DNA of 64,000 nucleotides, taken from NCBI GenBank assembly GCA_963854735.1, contig OY978099.1, positions 1,240,001-1,304,000 of the forward strand. The letters are read 5' to 3'. Made by a program: the position numbers and the translations under genes. This DNA comes from Marvania coccoides (Eukaryota > Chlorophyta > Trebouxiophyceae > Chlorellales > Chlorellaceae). Under the pieces are notes generated by a model that did not search any database, was not told the DNA's origin, and saw only the letters and a program-made list of their open reading frames with translations. Below, in pieces: positions 12,828 through 23,578 of this stretch. Numbering within the stretch: position 1 is the stretch's first letter; each line of letters begins with the position of its first letter.

Positions 12828-13139
12828 TTTATATTGTGGTTTGTCGCGGGAAACCCGGAATGGCGAATGCTCGCCAAAGCGGACGGGCCGCTCGCCGGCA
12901 AAGCGGACGAAAACAGCTTGATTTTTTTGAATTTTAGCGAGCACTGCAGTGAGGCCAGAGAAAACTAGCCTCCCACGGGCCCCCTTGTTGCGGAGCTGCC
13001 ATTGTTCCCGCCATTTTTTCTCTCCTCTGCTGCGATTTCAAAAATAAAAATACTAAAATACATTGAAGTTGCTGCTGCAGAGACCCCTGCAACTGCAGCG
13101 ACGATCACCCCATTTTCAATCGCCAAAAAATAAAATAAA
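12828..13139. promoter_or_regulatory. Shared divergent promoter region
   Basis: Only 312 bp separate the start codons of FIG4 (-) and the plastid-type protein gene (+), so both promoters must lie here or inside the first exons. AT-rich near the + gene. No specific element is recognised. Confidence 0.5.
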
Positions 13140-13832
13140 ATGTTGGCCATTAATTCTCACCTAGCCAGCGCACCATCGTCAGTGTTCAACGCAGTTTCAT
13201 CACGCATACACGCAACCCATGTGTTTAAAGCGCAGCGGCTCCCAGTCCACCGCCACCACCCCTGTCTCGCTGCCGGCAAGGGGTTTGGGAAGAGCAGCGA
13301 GGCGGCCCAGCAGCGCGAACGCTACCAAGACGAAGTGAAAACCCAGCGCTCCATACAGCTGGCCGCAACTGACATCATCGCGAAGCTGGTGGCGGCGGAG
13401 GAGGCTTCGAAAGGCGGAGCGGCAGCGGTGGCTGAGGACTACGTGGACTCCCTTAATGAAGAATTTTTTCAGATCGGCGGCGCCTACTTGCAAATGGCGA
13501 AAAAGGAGGGCGACGACGCGGTGTCAGAGCGGCTGGAGCGGGCGCTGAAGGCGGCGATGGCGGCGAAGCAGGCCACGCTGCGACCGGAGATCCAGCTGCT
13601 CAACGGCCTGCTTGCGGCGGAGACCGAGCTGCAGCGCAAGCAGGTGTTGAACACCAAGCTTGCGGGGGAGGTGCTGGTGATGAACGACAAGTACTTCTGG
13701 ACGCTGTTGGAAAATTTTACGAGGGACGTGGGGCTGCAGCCTGAGGGGGAGCAGCGGGAGGTTCTCGTCCGGAAGCTGGGCGAAATCAAACAGAGTGCGC
13801 TGGACCGGCTGCCTCCTGGAACACAGATCTGA
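13140..13832 (+). CDS. Plastid-targeted helical protein of unknown function
   Basis: Single exon, 230 residues, ATG start, TGA stop. The first 40-45 residues are rich in Ser, Ala, Arg and His and poor in acidic residues (MLAINSHLASAPSSVFNAVS), like a plastid or mitochondrial transit peptide. The mature part is strongly helical and charged, with KSSEAAQQRERYQDEVKTQR, LRPEIQLLNGLLAAETELQR and LENFTRDVGLQPEGEQREV. There are no membrane segments and no cysteine motif. I do not recognise the family with confidence; the mature region looks like the small soluble conserved chloroplast proteins of plants and algae. Its divergent neighbour FIG4 shares the promoter region, which says nothing about function. 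Confidence 0.75.
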   Translation: MLAINSHLASAPSSVFNAVSSRIHATHVFKAQRLPVHRHHPCLAAGKGFGKSSEAAQQRERYQDEVKTQRSIQLAATDIIAKLVAAEEASKGGAAAVAEDYVDSLNEEFFQIGGAYLQMAKKEGDDAVSERLERALKAAMAAKQATLRPEIQLLNGLLAAETELQRKQVLNTKLAGEVLVMNDKYFWTLLENFTRDVGLQPEGEQREVLVRKLGEIKQSALDRLPPGTQI

Positions 13833-13936
13833 GCCGAATGAAATACATAAATACGTATATTAGACTAACCAACTAACGAATGTTTCTTCTTTCGTAACGT
13901 TCAATTTTTGCTCTTTTCATTTTTTTGCAAACCTCA

Positions 13937-14024
13937 TACATACATACATACATTACAGGGTTTAAAGTCCGCACAAAAGGGCAACTAAGGCCCCGTAGCA
14001 GACTGGCACCGAAGTGCAAGCATA
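13937..14024 (-). repeat. LINE 3'-end fragment with (TGTA)n tail
   Basis: (CATA)n followed by about 75 bp that recurs at 28484, 44093, 44223 and, degenerate, 58172. Read on the minus strand it ends in the TGTA tail. Compare the longer copy at 44223-44990. Confidence 0.75.
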
Positions 14025-14148
14025 CTCTTTAGTCACTTTTACCGCTTTTTTTCGTCAATTACGTACTCAATAATACAATAAGTGCAGTTTTGGCATTAAA
14101 GGAATTAAAACACCGCCATTGAAGGAAGACTTCAAAAGAAGAAAAGAA

Positions 14149-15435
14149 TCAAGCCGACGCCACCTCTGCCGTCTCTCTGCTGGCTTCGTTCCTGCTGCCC
14201 ACGAACTCTGCCACGGCCTTCAGCAGCTGCCTAGGCTGCTCCAAGGCAGGGATGTGCCCGCACTCCTCCACCCACACCAGTTTGGCGTCAGGCAGCTCTT
14301 CAATGAACTTGTCGGCGTACTCTGGGCTCAGAATTTCATCGTTGCGCCCCCACACAACCAGCGCAGGCCGCTGCACCTCCCCCAGCCGAGTGCTGATGGA
14401 GTACCCACCGCTCCGCATGAAGGCCACGTTGGCGTCCTGCCAGCCAGGCATGTATGTGTGCAGTCTGAACAATAACATAAGTTTCGTCGGGGACTCAGAA
14501 ATTATTGTCTAGTGAATCAAGGGGAGGTGTTCATGTGATCTCCTACCTTCCAACTCGCATGGCGTCATCTGTCGCGTGCTTCTCCTTGTCAAAGTACGCC
14601 ATTTGGTTGGCCATCTGTCGCAGAGGCACCGATCTCAGCACCTAACAGTTGAAACGACAAAAATCAGTTAAAATGTGTGTAAATTTCTGTAAATACGAAG
14701 GAGGAGAAAGCAGCTTTTCAACCCCCAAATCGAATTGAACTTCCGAAGCTATCTGCTACGCACCTGAACGCCTAGCGCGCTCAACCACCGCGGCATCTTT
14801 GCAAGAGGGCCGATGCCATCAATAAAGCCCTGCGCGTCACAGAGAACGAGCTTGTCCACCAGCTCGGCGTGGTTGAGCGCAAAATCCAGAGAAATTGCGC
14901 CCCCCAGGCTGGTTCCCAGCACCACGGCAGGCCGGCCGATCATTTTCGCGCAAAACGCGGCGAGGTGAGCCCGCTTTTGGGCGGGGCCGAGTGCGAGTTC
15001 GGGGGAGGCGCCGAACCCGCAGTCGGTGAAGCCCCAGCCAGCCAAATCCACGACGTACACGTCGCCTACTTCTGCTAAAAGAGGAGCGAATCGTCGGAAC
15101 TCGAGGAGGGAAGAGTCAAAGCCGTGCAGGAGGACGAATGCGGGGATGTCGGCTGCTGGGGAGGGCGTCTCTGCGGGGTAGAATGCGTACGTGGTCTGCA
15201 CGGCGCCCAGGCCGGGCACCTGGACCTCCTCGCGCCGCATCGCTGCCAGCATGTCCCTTGCCGCTGGCTCCTCGATTTCTTGGACCTGCGCTGCTGGCAA
15301 GAAGTCAGGGAGAGCTGCGAGCTTCATGCCGCGTTGGCGGTGCTTGCGATACGGCGAGCACGTTGGAATTGTTCGCTGAGGCAAATTGATTTTTAGATTG
15401 GGCCGCGGAGCGGCGCCACCCGGTAGCAACATCAT
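14149..15435 (-). CDS. Alpha/beta hydrolase, probably plastid-targeted
   Basis: Three exons, 15435-14764, 14641-14547 and 14464-14149; 1,083 nt, 360 residues, TGA stop. The start was placed at the MM pair at 15435: the following MMLLPGGAAPRPNLKINLPQ is basic and hydroxylated and lies before the domain, as in a transit peptide. Hydrolase landmarks in order are LLHGFDSS (oxyanion-hole HG), VDLAGWGFTD, the nucleophile elbow GTSLGG, the acid-loop region VVWGRNDEILSP and the catalytic His in ECGHIPALEQP. This is the standard Ser-Asp-His order of soluble alpha/beta hydrolase-fold enzymes. Substrate cannot be told; plant homologs include esterases, lipases and chlorophyll-metabolism enzymes. Confidence 0.88.
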
Positions 15436-15907
15436 TTTGATGATATATAAATATAAATAAATATATATATGGCCGAGTTGAGTGATAACCGTCATATCTC
15501 TCTCTTGGTAACCGTTCCCAAATGATTTTCCTCGCATTTTCCTCGCGAGGAAAACGCATATATAGAACCATGGGCAAAGATGAATTGGTTTATTTCATAA
15601 CCGATTTATCTTTCTCTCTCTATTACATCCTATAGCGTTCAAAGAACACTCTTCCGGCTTATAAACCAATCGTGACATCGTTTATTCGACTTTTATTAAT
15701 GTCTTTATCTTGCCCGTTGCCCTAAAACTATCTCTTCTTCGTCTTTCGTGTCTTATGTTTTTGGCCCAAGTATCAAATCATTAGAACTTGCGAAGGAAAT
15801 TTCATTTTGGAGGCTTTAGATTTAGCAATTTTACCTGTGCGCTATTCATACGTATGATAAAATAACTCAACAAGGCCATCTTATTTTGTGGACGCGGAAA
15901 TCATGTG

Positions 15908-16897
15908 ATGGGTCGGCCATTGAAGAGAAAAAAATTGCAAGCCTTGTGTTGTATATTGGCACTCCAAGTACTCGGGCTGTTTTCCATGCACCAATATAGC
16001 CAAGTCTATTTTTCATCTTCTAAAGTAGACACTGTTTGTATAGTACGTGAAGGCGGCATTAAGAGCCATGAAGGAATGGGATCATTTTTACAGCACATAA
16101 AATCTAGTATTATTCTTGCCGAACTTTTAGGCGGAGATTTAGATGTCCGTGGTATCTCGACATCGACGCATGGGTACGATCTCTCCCAGCAGTTCAATTT
16201 TCGAACCTGCAAAAATCCAAGCGACTTGTGCACTGTATCTCCACGTGCTCTGCTCTCTATCCTTCCTGGAATATGTTCAGGCCAAATAAACAAAACTAGC
16301 ACTCTTAGGCTCTTGAACATTGATGGGTGCAAGGTCGTACGTCATTTAGTATCCAAGGAAACATTGGAAAATTATAATGATTGCATGGCTGGTTGGTATA
16401 GGAAAACTTTGACAAAGATAAGCACGCAAAAATTATTCTCGATAAGTAAAAGCGACTGTGTTAAGGTTGGAGTTCACATTCGTTGGGGCGACTTGGCAAA
16501 GTCGAGATCAATCCATCGTGGTACTAAATTTGATGTTCGCACTTTAAATGCGAGTGAAATTAATGTTGCAATGTCGAACATCGTGTTTCTAAACTGCAAA
16601 TGCAGTGAAACATATATATATATAAAAGGCAGTCCCACAATTGAAAGTGGGACATTTACTTTCAATTACACAATCATTGATACTGGAGACGATTTCACCG
16701 ATTTGTTGCATTACATGTCGAACGATATTCTTATTCAAGGAGTCAGCTCTTATCCTGTTTTGGCAGCCTTTGCATCGCAAAATAAATTCATCATAACGAA
16801 TCATCCTGAAAGTAGGAAGTATCAACAGAATTATCGGTTTTTGAACCACATTTTCGGTCAGAATGACAGTGTTTCGTACAATTGCACTGCAATTTGA
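15908..16897 (+). CDS. Type II membrane glycosyltransferase-like protein (HxRWGD motif)
   Basis: Single exon, 329 residues from the ATG at 15908 (a GTG lies one codon upstream), ending TGA. A short basic N-terminus (MGRPLKRKKLQ) is followed by one signal-anchor segment, ALCCILALQVLGLFSMHQ, and a lumenal domain with N-glycosylation sequons. GVHIRWGDLAKS resembles the H-x-R-x-x-D loop that binds GDP-fucose in fucosyltransferases and relatives. GVSSYPVLAAFASQNKFII resembles their C-terminal block. A Golgi fucosyltransferase-like role is inferred, not proven. Codon use is clearly more AT-rich than in neighbouring genes and there are no introns. Confidence 0.6.
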   Translation: MGRPLKRKKLQALCCILALQVLGLFSMHQYSQVYFSSSKVDTVCIVREGGIKSHEGMGSFLQHIKSSIILAELLGGDLDVRGISTSTHGYDLSQQFNFRTCKNPSDLCTVSPRALLSILPGICSGQINKTSTLRLLNIDGCKVVRHLVSKETLENYNDCMAGWYRKTLTKISTQKLFSISKSDCVKVGVHIRWGDLAKSRSIHRGTKFDVRTLNASEINVAMSNIVFLNCKCSETYIYIKGSPTIESGTFTFNYTIIDTGDDFTDLLHYMSNDILIQGVSSYPVLAAFASQNKFIITNHPESRKYQQNYRFLNHIFGQNDSVSYNCTAI

Positions 16898-17230
16898 TTT
16901 TTTTATTTCTATAATATGATTGCATTCGCATGCGTTTGAAATTAAGTCATTGCGTGCTCAAATATAATTTCAACCTTAAATCTAGTTGCAGTCCATGCAT
17001 TCATTGGCGACAGTATTTCTCGAATTTATTCGATACATTTAGATGGATCTTAACCCCTTCCCAGAATACATGTAGTTTGATCATTCAGCTTGCTAAATTT
17101 ATTGAAAATACTTCAAATGGTGGCCAACTGTGAGAGACAGAGCGCCCGACTGGTCTCTCATTGTTTCAACCACATGTAGGGAATGTATGCATTGTATAGC
17201 AGTTTTTTTTCAACCCCTTCGAAGGGGTGT

Positions 17231-17258
17231 CTCCAAATTACGAATTCGTAATTTGGAG
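17231..17258. repeat. Perfect 28-bp palindrome
   Basis: Two 14-base halves around a GAATTC centre; no loop. Confidence 0.95.
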
Positions 17259-17701
17259 AAAGCTCTCCTATCGATTATAGTAATTGTCTCGGCAGTACCT
17301 CAAAATTCTAGCATACAGCCACCATTCCAGCTGGAGAAAATTGTGTAAACCGGAAGAGCAAGCTCACATTGCGCAGCTCGTGCGGCTCCCCTCTCAAATC
17401 CACTTTCCAACGCTGGCGGGCTACAGTATGAAGGATACTTACCCAACGCTGCTGACGAATCTTGCTGTAGTGGGACTGACGCTGCTGGGCGATATAGCGA
17501 CGGGTGTAATTGAAGACGGTGGTGTAGTCTTGCCAAGCATCATGGCCTACATTGCTGCATTCTCTGGCATGCTGGAGGTATGCTTGGGGCTCTTTCAGAG
17601 GAGCCGTCCACTGCAGGCCATCCTGGTCGGCACTTCTGGGATTTTCTAGTCCATGAAGCTGCAAGGCTTCCCCACCATCCCATTGAGCATGTTCTTCTAA
17701 T

Positions 17702-17932
17702 GGAAACTTTTGAGTAGGAACCACCTACTGCAGTCAATACCCCTGGGGACTCTTAAATCCTATTTTTGTTTAGAAATAGGACGAGCTTAATTATCCTCGA
17801 GTTTTTTAATATGCCCGATAAGCACCGAGGATAATTAAGCTTGGTCTTATTTCTCAACAAAAATAAGATTTAAAGAGACCCCAGGGGGAGGACGCCCTAT
17901 AGTAGGTGCACAGTTCCTACTCAAAGGTTTCC
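17702..17932. mobile_element. Foldback / MITE-like inverted-repeat element
   Basis: Arms of about 98 and 107 bp (17702-17799 and 17826-17932) are inverted copies with scattered mismatches, around a 26-bp loop. Outer ends are GGAAAC and GTTTCC. There is no coding capacity, and I could not see a clear target-site duplication. Confidence 0.7.
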
Positions 17933-18030
17933 CTCGTCCAGTCAATTATCGAGTGTACCACAATCAAAGACCGATTCCAATTCTTCTGTAGATTGTGGCG
18001 TTGCCGTCGAGTGTATTTAACTATTCTCGT

Positions 18031-18128
18031 TGAGCACCCGCGGCAAAAGCTTGGGGAACCCACGAGTTGCGGCGTATACTACTTAAATGGATGGTGGGGT
18101 CCGAACAATTGTGGCTCCTTCGAAGAGT
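18031..18128 (+). repeat. Dispersed repeat copy 1
   Basis: Nearly identical over about 95 bp to the inverted copy at 45313-45420. Both can be read as LVEHPRQKLGEPTSCGVYYL, so this may be a fragment of a mobile-element frame. Confidence 0.7.
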
Positions 18129-18571
18129 ATACATGGAGTGTATTGGGCATATGAAATAATGGCTATAATTTATAGTATCTTGGCGAATCTTGATGAAAAT
18201 TACTTACTACGAAATAAGACGAGCAAAAGATGTATTGTGTAATATATTATAATATGAAAAAATATGAAAAAAAATTATAATTCTTGAATCTTTATAATAT
18301 TAAAAAATATACAATTCTTGAATCTTTGTGTGATAGAATGCCAGCAAATAAAACCACTGACCAAACATGGCATTCACCTCCTGCGAAGAAGAAGAAGAAG
18401 GGAAAAACATACGGCGGCGCACAAATTGAGACTTAAATAATTAATCATTACACCACTGCAGCACTCAAGTAAGATCTTATGATTCAATTGTTATCTTTGC
18501 TTTACCTTCTTCTTTGCTTTTTTGTTCTTTAACAGATTTCTATCAAATTAAGGTTTCGAGGTGCTGACAAT

Positions 18572-21500
18572 TCATACGCCCTTGTTGTTTATAGTTGTTA
18601 CTGTGGTCCGGGCCACCGTCTCGGTCTTAGTGGTTGGGTTAAGGGTTGAGCCATATTTGGGTGCAAACTTCATGGCGCATGAAGCAAACTTGCCGCACTT
18701 CCTCATCGAAAGCACCGTCGGCGGGACTTGCCCGCATTCCTGACAAACCATGAATGAACCCAGGTTAGCTGATATCGGGGGATTTGATATTGTGAGATGA
18801 GGGAGGGGAAGGGGAAAGGACAAAACCCTACTTTTGCCGACTCAAAGAATTTTGTCGAAAACGTAAATTCGGTCGCAAGCGCGACGACGTCATTTCGAAG
18901 ATCGAGGCATGGAATAAGCGCCTTGCACGACTCAACGCCGCGCGCCAAATCCCCGGTCGCCACATTAAAGGCGCAGTTCTTGAGAAGATTGAAGAGCGCC
19001 TCTCCCAAAGGTCCAAAAACTTGCCACGCTGCGACCATCGCGTTGCCAATCTCGTCCCCGATGTCCACAAGGAAGTTCCCTGCGTTATTTATTACGGAAA
19101 CAAGATCTTCAATGCGTTTTAAGTCATTGCCAAAATCGACAATCCCGTCTCCAATACTAGTGAAAGCTGACGCGACGGAGTCGAAAAAATCTTCATCCGG
19201 GGGACAGGTGGCTCGGCAAAGGCTTCCGGTTTGTGGAGAAGTGACGTAATTTCCCACCAAAGACACTGCGCCACAAGAAAGGTAGCTTGCGGAACACTCA
19301 TCGCACGCCCTATAGTACTGGTAGGTGTTATCTTGGGCGCATGAAATGTCGCGGCCACCAGCATGCTGGCGGGGTTCGGAGTTTTTCAAACACTGAGGTT
19401 GGGTGGCCGTGCAACGACGACACACTCCTTGACTGTCGGAGTGCAGTCCCATCTCCCAGAACGCTCGTTTGTATGATATGCTGTAGCCCGCAAACTCGGG
19501 GGTGAGCCAGAAATCGGCAGGCATGGCGAGCTCGCGGAAGTCGCACTGAAAATAGATTTAAGAAGAAACCAGGTGTCAGGTTGAGAAAATGTAGATTTTG
19601 CGATTTTCGGGCAGTAAAAAAGGATTATATTGTAGATTCTCACCGGCCGGCAGCGCCCGCGGATGCAAACATCGCCCCAAGGGGAGCTGGCCGTTTTAAC
19701 GCCATAATTCGTGCACGCATCGTCTTGAAAATTGAGTGCGGTCCCACACGCACCTCCAGTCTCCACTTTCTGTGAACAAAAACATCAATCAAAACCTTGC
19801 CGGCATGCAAACATAAAAATGATGAAAACGATATGAAAAATACACTTTAAACTACTAGTACAAAGTAGTACTCACCGGAGCGCAGACGGTTGGCTTGTCT
19901 TCCGTGCACGGCGCCTTCATGTAAGTCGAGCCTCCACACTCTGGGCACTGCAGAAGAGAATATATTGAAAAAAGAAAATACAATGATGAGAAGAAAAAAA
20001 AATACAGTGATGAGAGAATAGCAATGAAGTCAGCAGAGCGCAGGTTGATGATGATCAGCCTTATAACTCACCGGAGCACAAACTTTTGTCGTCTCCAGAC
20101 CATACACTGTCTCAACGACGGACAGCACAAATTTGTGGTTGAAAGCGCACTCTGTGCATGTCAGCGGATTTTGGAACGTCGTACACTTGCCTGGAGCGCA
20201 GTTTTTCCAGCACTCCTGAGAAATCGAAGAATAAAATTTGGTGGTTGGGTTACGTAATGAGATGAGCCCCATGAGGAGAACCCGTAAAACTTGGGTGCGT
20301 AGGCCACTCACTTCTTTCCAATTACAGCTATCCTTGCATAAACGGTTTTTTGGGTCGCCGGTGTTCCCAGCACAGCACCCCCCCGTGGCACAGCCGGCGT
20401 AGTACTGGTAGTTGCCGTCGTATGCGCACTTGTTGGGGTGGACAAAGGCGGGTGCGCACTGGGGCTGGGGTTTTGTGCAACGATCGCATTTTCCGTTGTT
20501 AGAGTAGTACCCCTTGTTCCAGAATTCGGGAAAGACGCACTGCAGGAGTTGAAAGAAAGTATTGATCAGTTGTTGATCAGTCGTGAGCGGTCTCAAGGGC
20601 AATAACTTATCGTAAAATAACAAATGGCGTACTCACCCGAGAGCATATTCCTGTAGACTCGGGATTTTTCCAATCAAACGTTTTCACGCATACGACTCCG
20701 TATTGGCCATTATTTTGAGACTGTGCTGCTCCCACAGGCGCGGCCGGATCGCCCACTCCAGGGGACAAGTAGCCTATGCACTCAACGTCCGAGAAGCAGG
20801 ACTCTCCAACAAAGCGCCCATGAATCTTGTGCTCGATGACCACCCATCCGGCCAATGAAAGGGGTTGGTAGCTGAACGTGACTCCGTCCCAGGTGGCAAG
20901 CAAGCGGCGTCGCCCGCCAGGCCCACTGTTATTAATGGCGGCAGTACCGTTGGCAGAAATCGTGAGATTGTGTCCGGCAGCGCTCTTGATCTGCACGCAA
21001 TAAAACGCCCATTTTGTCAATATTCATTTTTCCAATCAAACAGACCCGTGGTCATCAGCCTTTTCAGGTTCTCGCTTCCAACTTTCCGACTTTGTCACAA
21101 ATATAATTTCTTACTAGGAGCTCGCCACCGTATAGCACAGCGGCCTCCGCCACCTGCCAAATGGCGTACGGCGCCCCAGCGACGGGCCCGGGCACCACCA
21201 CTTGACGCACTGAGGTAAGCAGGCGCTGGGCCTCGTCGTAGGAGGTGGCGCTTTGGAGGCTCTGCACCAAGCTCTCAACGGTTTGCTCCAGCAGTAGCGA
21301 AGACGTGCCTGCAATAATAGTGCGAGCGGTGCTTGAGCTACTGAAAAACCACATTATTGTGTGTTTTTATGGCCGAAATAACTAACCTACGGTTCCAGCG
21401 GTTTCCTGCCGACCGACCAGCACGCCATCGGCGTCAACTGTCATGTCGGCCGCTTCCAGCATCACCGGATCTCCTCCTTTGGCCACCAACACCCCATTGG

Positions 21501-22192
21501 TGATCTCGGTGTCCTTGCTGCCCTTCACCACGGCGTACGTGAGGCCGGCCGTGGCCGCCACCGCCAACAAACTTATGAGCACACCCACAAAGGCGACACG
21601 CTTGAAGATTGCAGTTTGGCGCTCCTGCGCAACGATTTCATCGATGACGTTGCATACCTCGTCGATGGTAACGCGGCCATCCCCGTTTCTGCAAAATAAA
21701 ATAATTCCAAATCGTCGATAGGTACAAGTAAAAATTTTATGCTGGAGCCGCAGGCACCCCAATTGCAAACGTGGGAGTATTCGTAATTTGTAATGGATCC
21801 AGCTTACTTGTCCAGGCGATTGACAAGGGTGTTTGTGCGATTTAAATCCTTCACAAGAATGCCCCCCGAGCTTGCAGTCATGGCTGCGCGCACTGCCAGA
21901 AGTTTCGGCGTACGCTCGAGTATTAACACCGTCTCAACTAAATAGAATTAGAGGTTGTTATACCACCGATCGAGAGCTTCGTGATATTTTGTACTTCTTG
22001 TCCAGGATCGTTTGGCATTTTAAAAATGTAAGAGAGAGAAGAATTTCCTTCCGCAGCTGTTATTTTAAAACAAATCACAGTGGCTGATGAGATGACGGCC
22101 CCTGCGGCGCTCAAGATGAGCGGAACCATGACCCAATATGCTCGGTAGAAAAGCCGCTTGCAGCGACTGGACAAGTGCGTACGAGAGCCCAT
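18572..22192 (-). CDS. Cys-rich membrane protein with EF-hand, family not recognised
   Basis: Reconstructed as 11 exons plus one possible 26-nt intron; 886 residues, TGA stop. Segments start at 22192 (ending 21808), 21688, 21308, 20990, 20539, 20215, 19947, 19769, 19545 and 18739. Residues about 20-40 form a hydrophobic segment (VPLILSAAGAVISSATVICF). Next comes a canonical EF-hand loop, DKNGDGRVTIDE, then a second membrane segment, FVGVLISLLAVAATAGLTYA. The rest is probably extracellular or lumenal, with several exon-sized Cys-rich modules (CDRCTKPQPQC, ECWKNCAPGKC, CPECGG, CIRGRCRPV) and a helical region. GGACGTALNFQDDAC plus CIRGRC recalls the Cys-rich part of ADAM-type proteases, but no protease domain is present. 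Function unknown; calcium sensing across a membrane is only an inference. Confidence 0.72.
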
Positions 22193-22330
22193 TGTCCTGT
22201 TTTACATGACTAAACGGCATATGTGGAAGAAATCATGCAGCTTCCGCGCCTTTTTTTAATTCTCCACATCGGCCGGGCTTCCAATTCCTTCCCCACATTT
22301 TTTAAATCTCGAACCTTATTTTCCTCGCAG

Positions 22331-23018
22331 AAACGGCGATGGCTAACTTGACGCCGATGAAATCGTCGATTCCGTCACCCAGCTGCTTGAAGCTGAGCGC
22401 CAGCGCAAGTTTTTCAAGTGGGGGGCCATTTTGGCGGGCGTCATTGCAGTGCTGGCTGTAGCTGCCTCCACGGGGCTCACCTACGCGATGGTAGCCCTCA
22501 AAAGACACCAAAGTGACCAACACCTACGTGCTGGTGGACAAGTCCACAGGCCAACCCCTGCAAGCCCAGTCCTCTGAGATTGCGGTAGACCCCCAGACGG
22601 GCGCGTTAGCGGTGCGAGGGGGCGGTGCCGGCGCGGTAGCCACCACCACGAACATGCAGAAGGTGCACTTGACAAACTGGGTGCAGACGCTGTTCTCTGG
22701 CAATGGCTCTGCTGCAGAAGTCCAGCACCAGCTTGCCTCCCTGCGCGCCCTCATCATCGCCGACGCTGAGCCTGGAACGCCTTACGTGGTGTGGCAGGTG
22801 GGAGAGATTGCGCTGCTGGGCGAGGGCGGCATTCAGGCCAGTAGCTTGGCCGGCAGCATGGCCACTTTTTTGGCCGATGGCACACGACCACTGTCGAAGG
22901 GGCTGGGGGGCTGGGGCGGCGCACCCTGGGGACACGCAGCAACGGCACCACCATCGCCATCCGTGAGGAGACTGTCATCCGAGTGAGCGATGTGGCCAGG
23001 CGGCGGCGTCAACGTTGA
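22331..23018 (+). pseudogene. Decayed paralog of the EF-hand membrane protein
   Basis: Head-to-head with the intact gene. After a polypyrimidine-AG it reads NGDG, TAA, LDADEIVDSVTQLLEAERQR, then WGAILAGVIAVLAVAASTGL. This matches the EF-hand plus membrane segment of the neighbour. An indel near 22500 (an AAAA run) shifts to DTKVTNTYVLVDKSTG, and another near 22900-22930 shifts to SNGTTIAIREETVIRVSD. The C-terminal Cys-rich modules are missing. The stop at 22344-22346 lies where the intact copy has Arg. Most simply a pseudogene; sequencing errors or a variant code could account for part of the damage. Confidence 0.7.
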
Positions 23019-23578
23019 AACTGGAAATTTATCTATAAAAATGCTGCGCGTTAATGTATTCCATCGTTTCACTTAGCTTGCTCCTTGTCATTAAGTAGAC
23101 CATTCATGCAATGGTTGGTTTAAAAAACATAGGCATTTTTTATTTTTATTTTAATTGGTATGATTAAAATTTCTCCAATTTTTCTCCGTCGTCAATGGCA
23201 CCAGCGGGCTGGACAGGGCGATGGTTGGCGCCAAGCCTTTTTCTTCTAAATAGTTTTCAAGAGGCTGCTGGGCGGCGACAGCAAGCATGTGCAGCTTAGA
23301 TTAGCATTAACACGTGGCCAACACGATGCAGACTACCGAGAGATGGCCTTCAAGAATGCCGTCCAAACATGCACTGCAATTTGAAAAATATTTCTGCCAA
23401 ATTCTCGTGTCTAGGTTTCATTTTTTATTTTAATTGGATTATATAGAGCAGCGAAAAACATTTCATCGCGCTGTAAGAATGCTGCACTCGCACTGGCGCA
23501 GGCCTCAATTTTTGAATTAATACCGCGAGGCCTCTTTCTGTGCATGCGCGTTCTCGTGTGGCGGAATAGCATATCAAC

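Larger units (their letters stand above)
16898..18571. other. Gene-poor, repeat-bearing spacer
   Basis: AT-rich. It contains a perfect palindrome (17231-17258), an open stretch on both strands at about 17300-17720 that I cannot assign, a foldback element (17702-17932) and a dispersed repeat (18031-18128). The open stretch on the minus strand (17308-17724, 138 codons, Arg/Gln-rich) may be a mobile-element remnant. Confidence 0.5.

Noticed and set aside
12828..12944. Upstream extension of FIG4
   Set aside because: Begins with GTG, not ATG; family alignment fits the ATG at 12827.
17308..17724. 138-codon minus frame as a gene
   Set aside because: No recognisable domain, open on both strands, flanked by repeats; recorded only as a possible element remnant.
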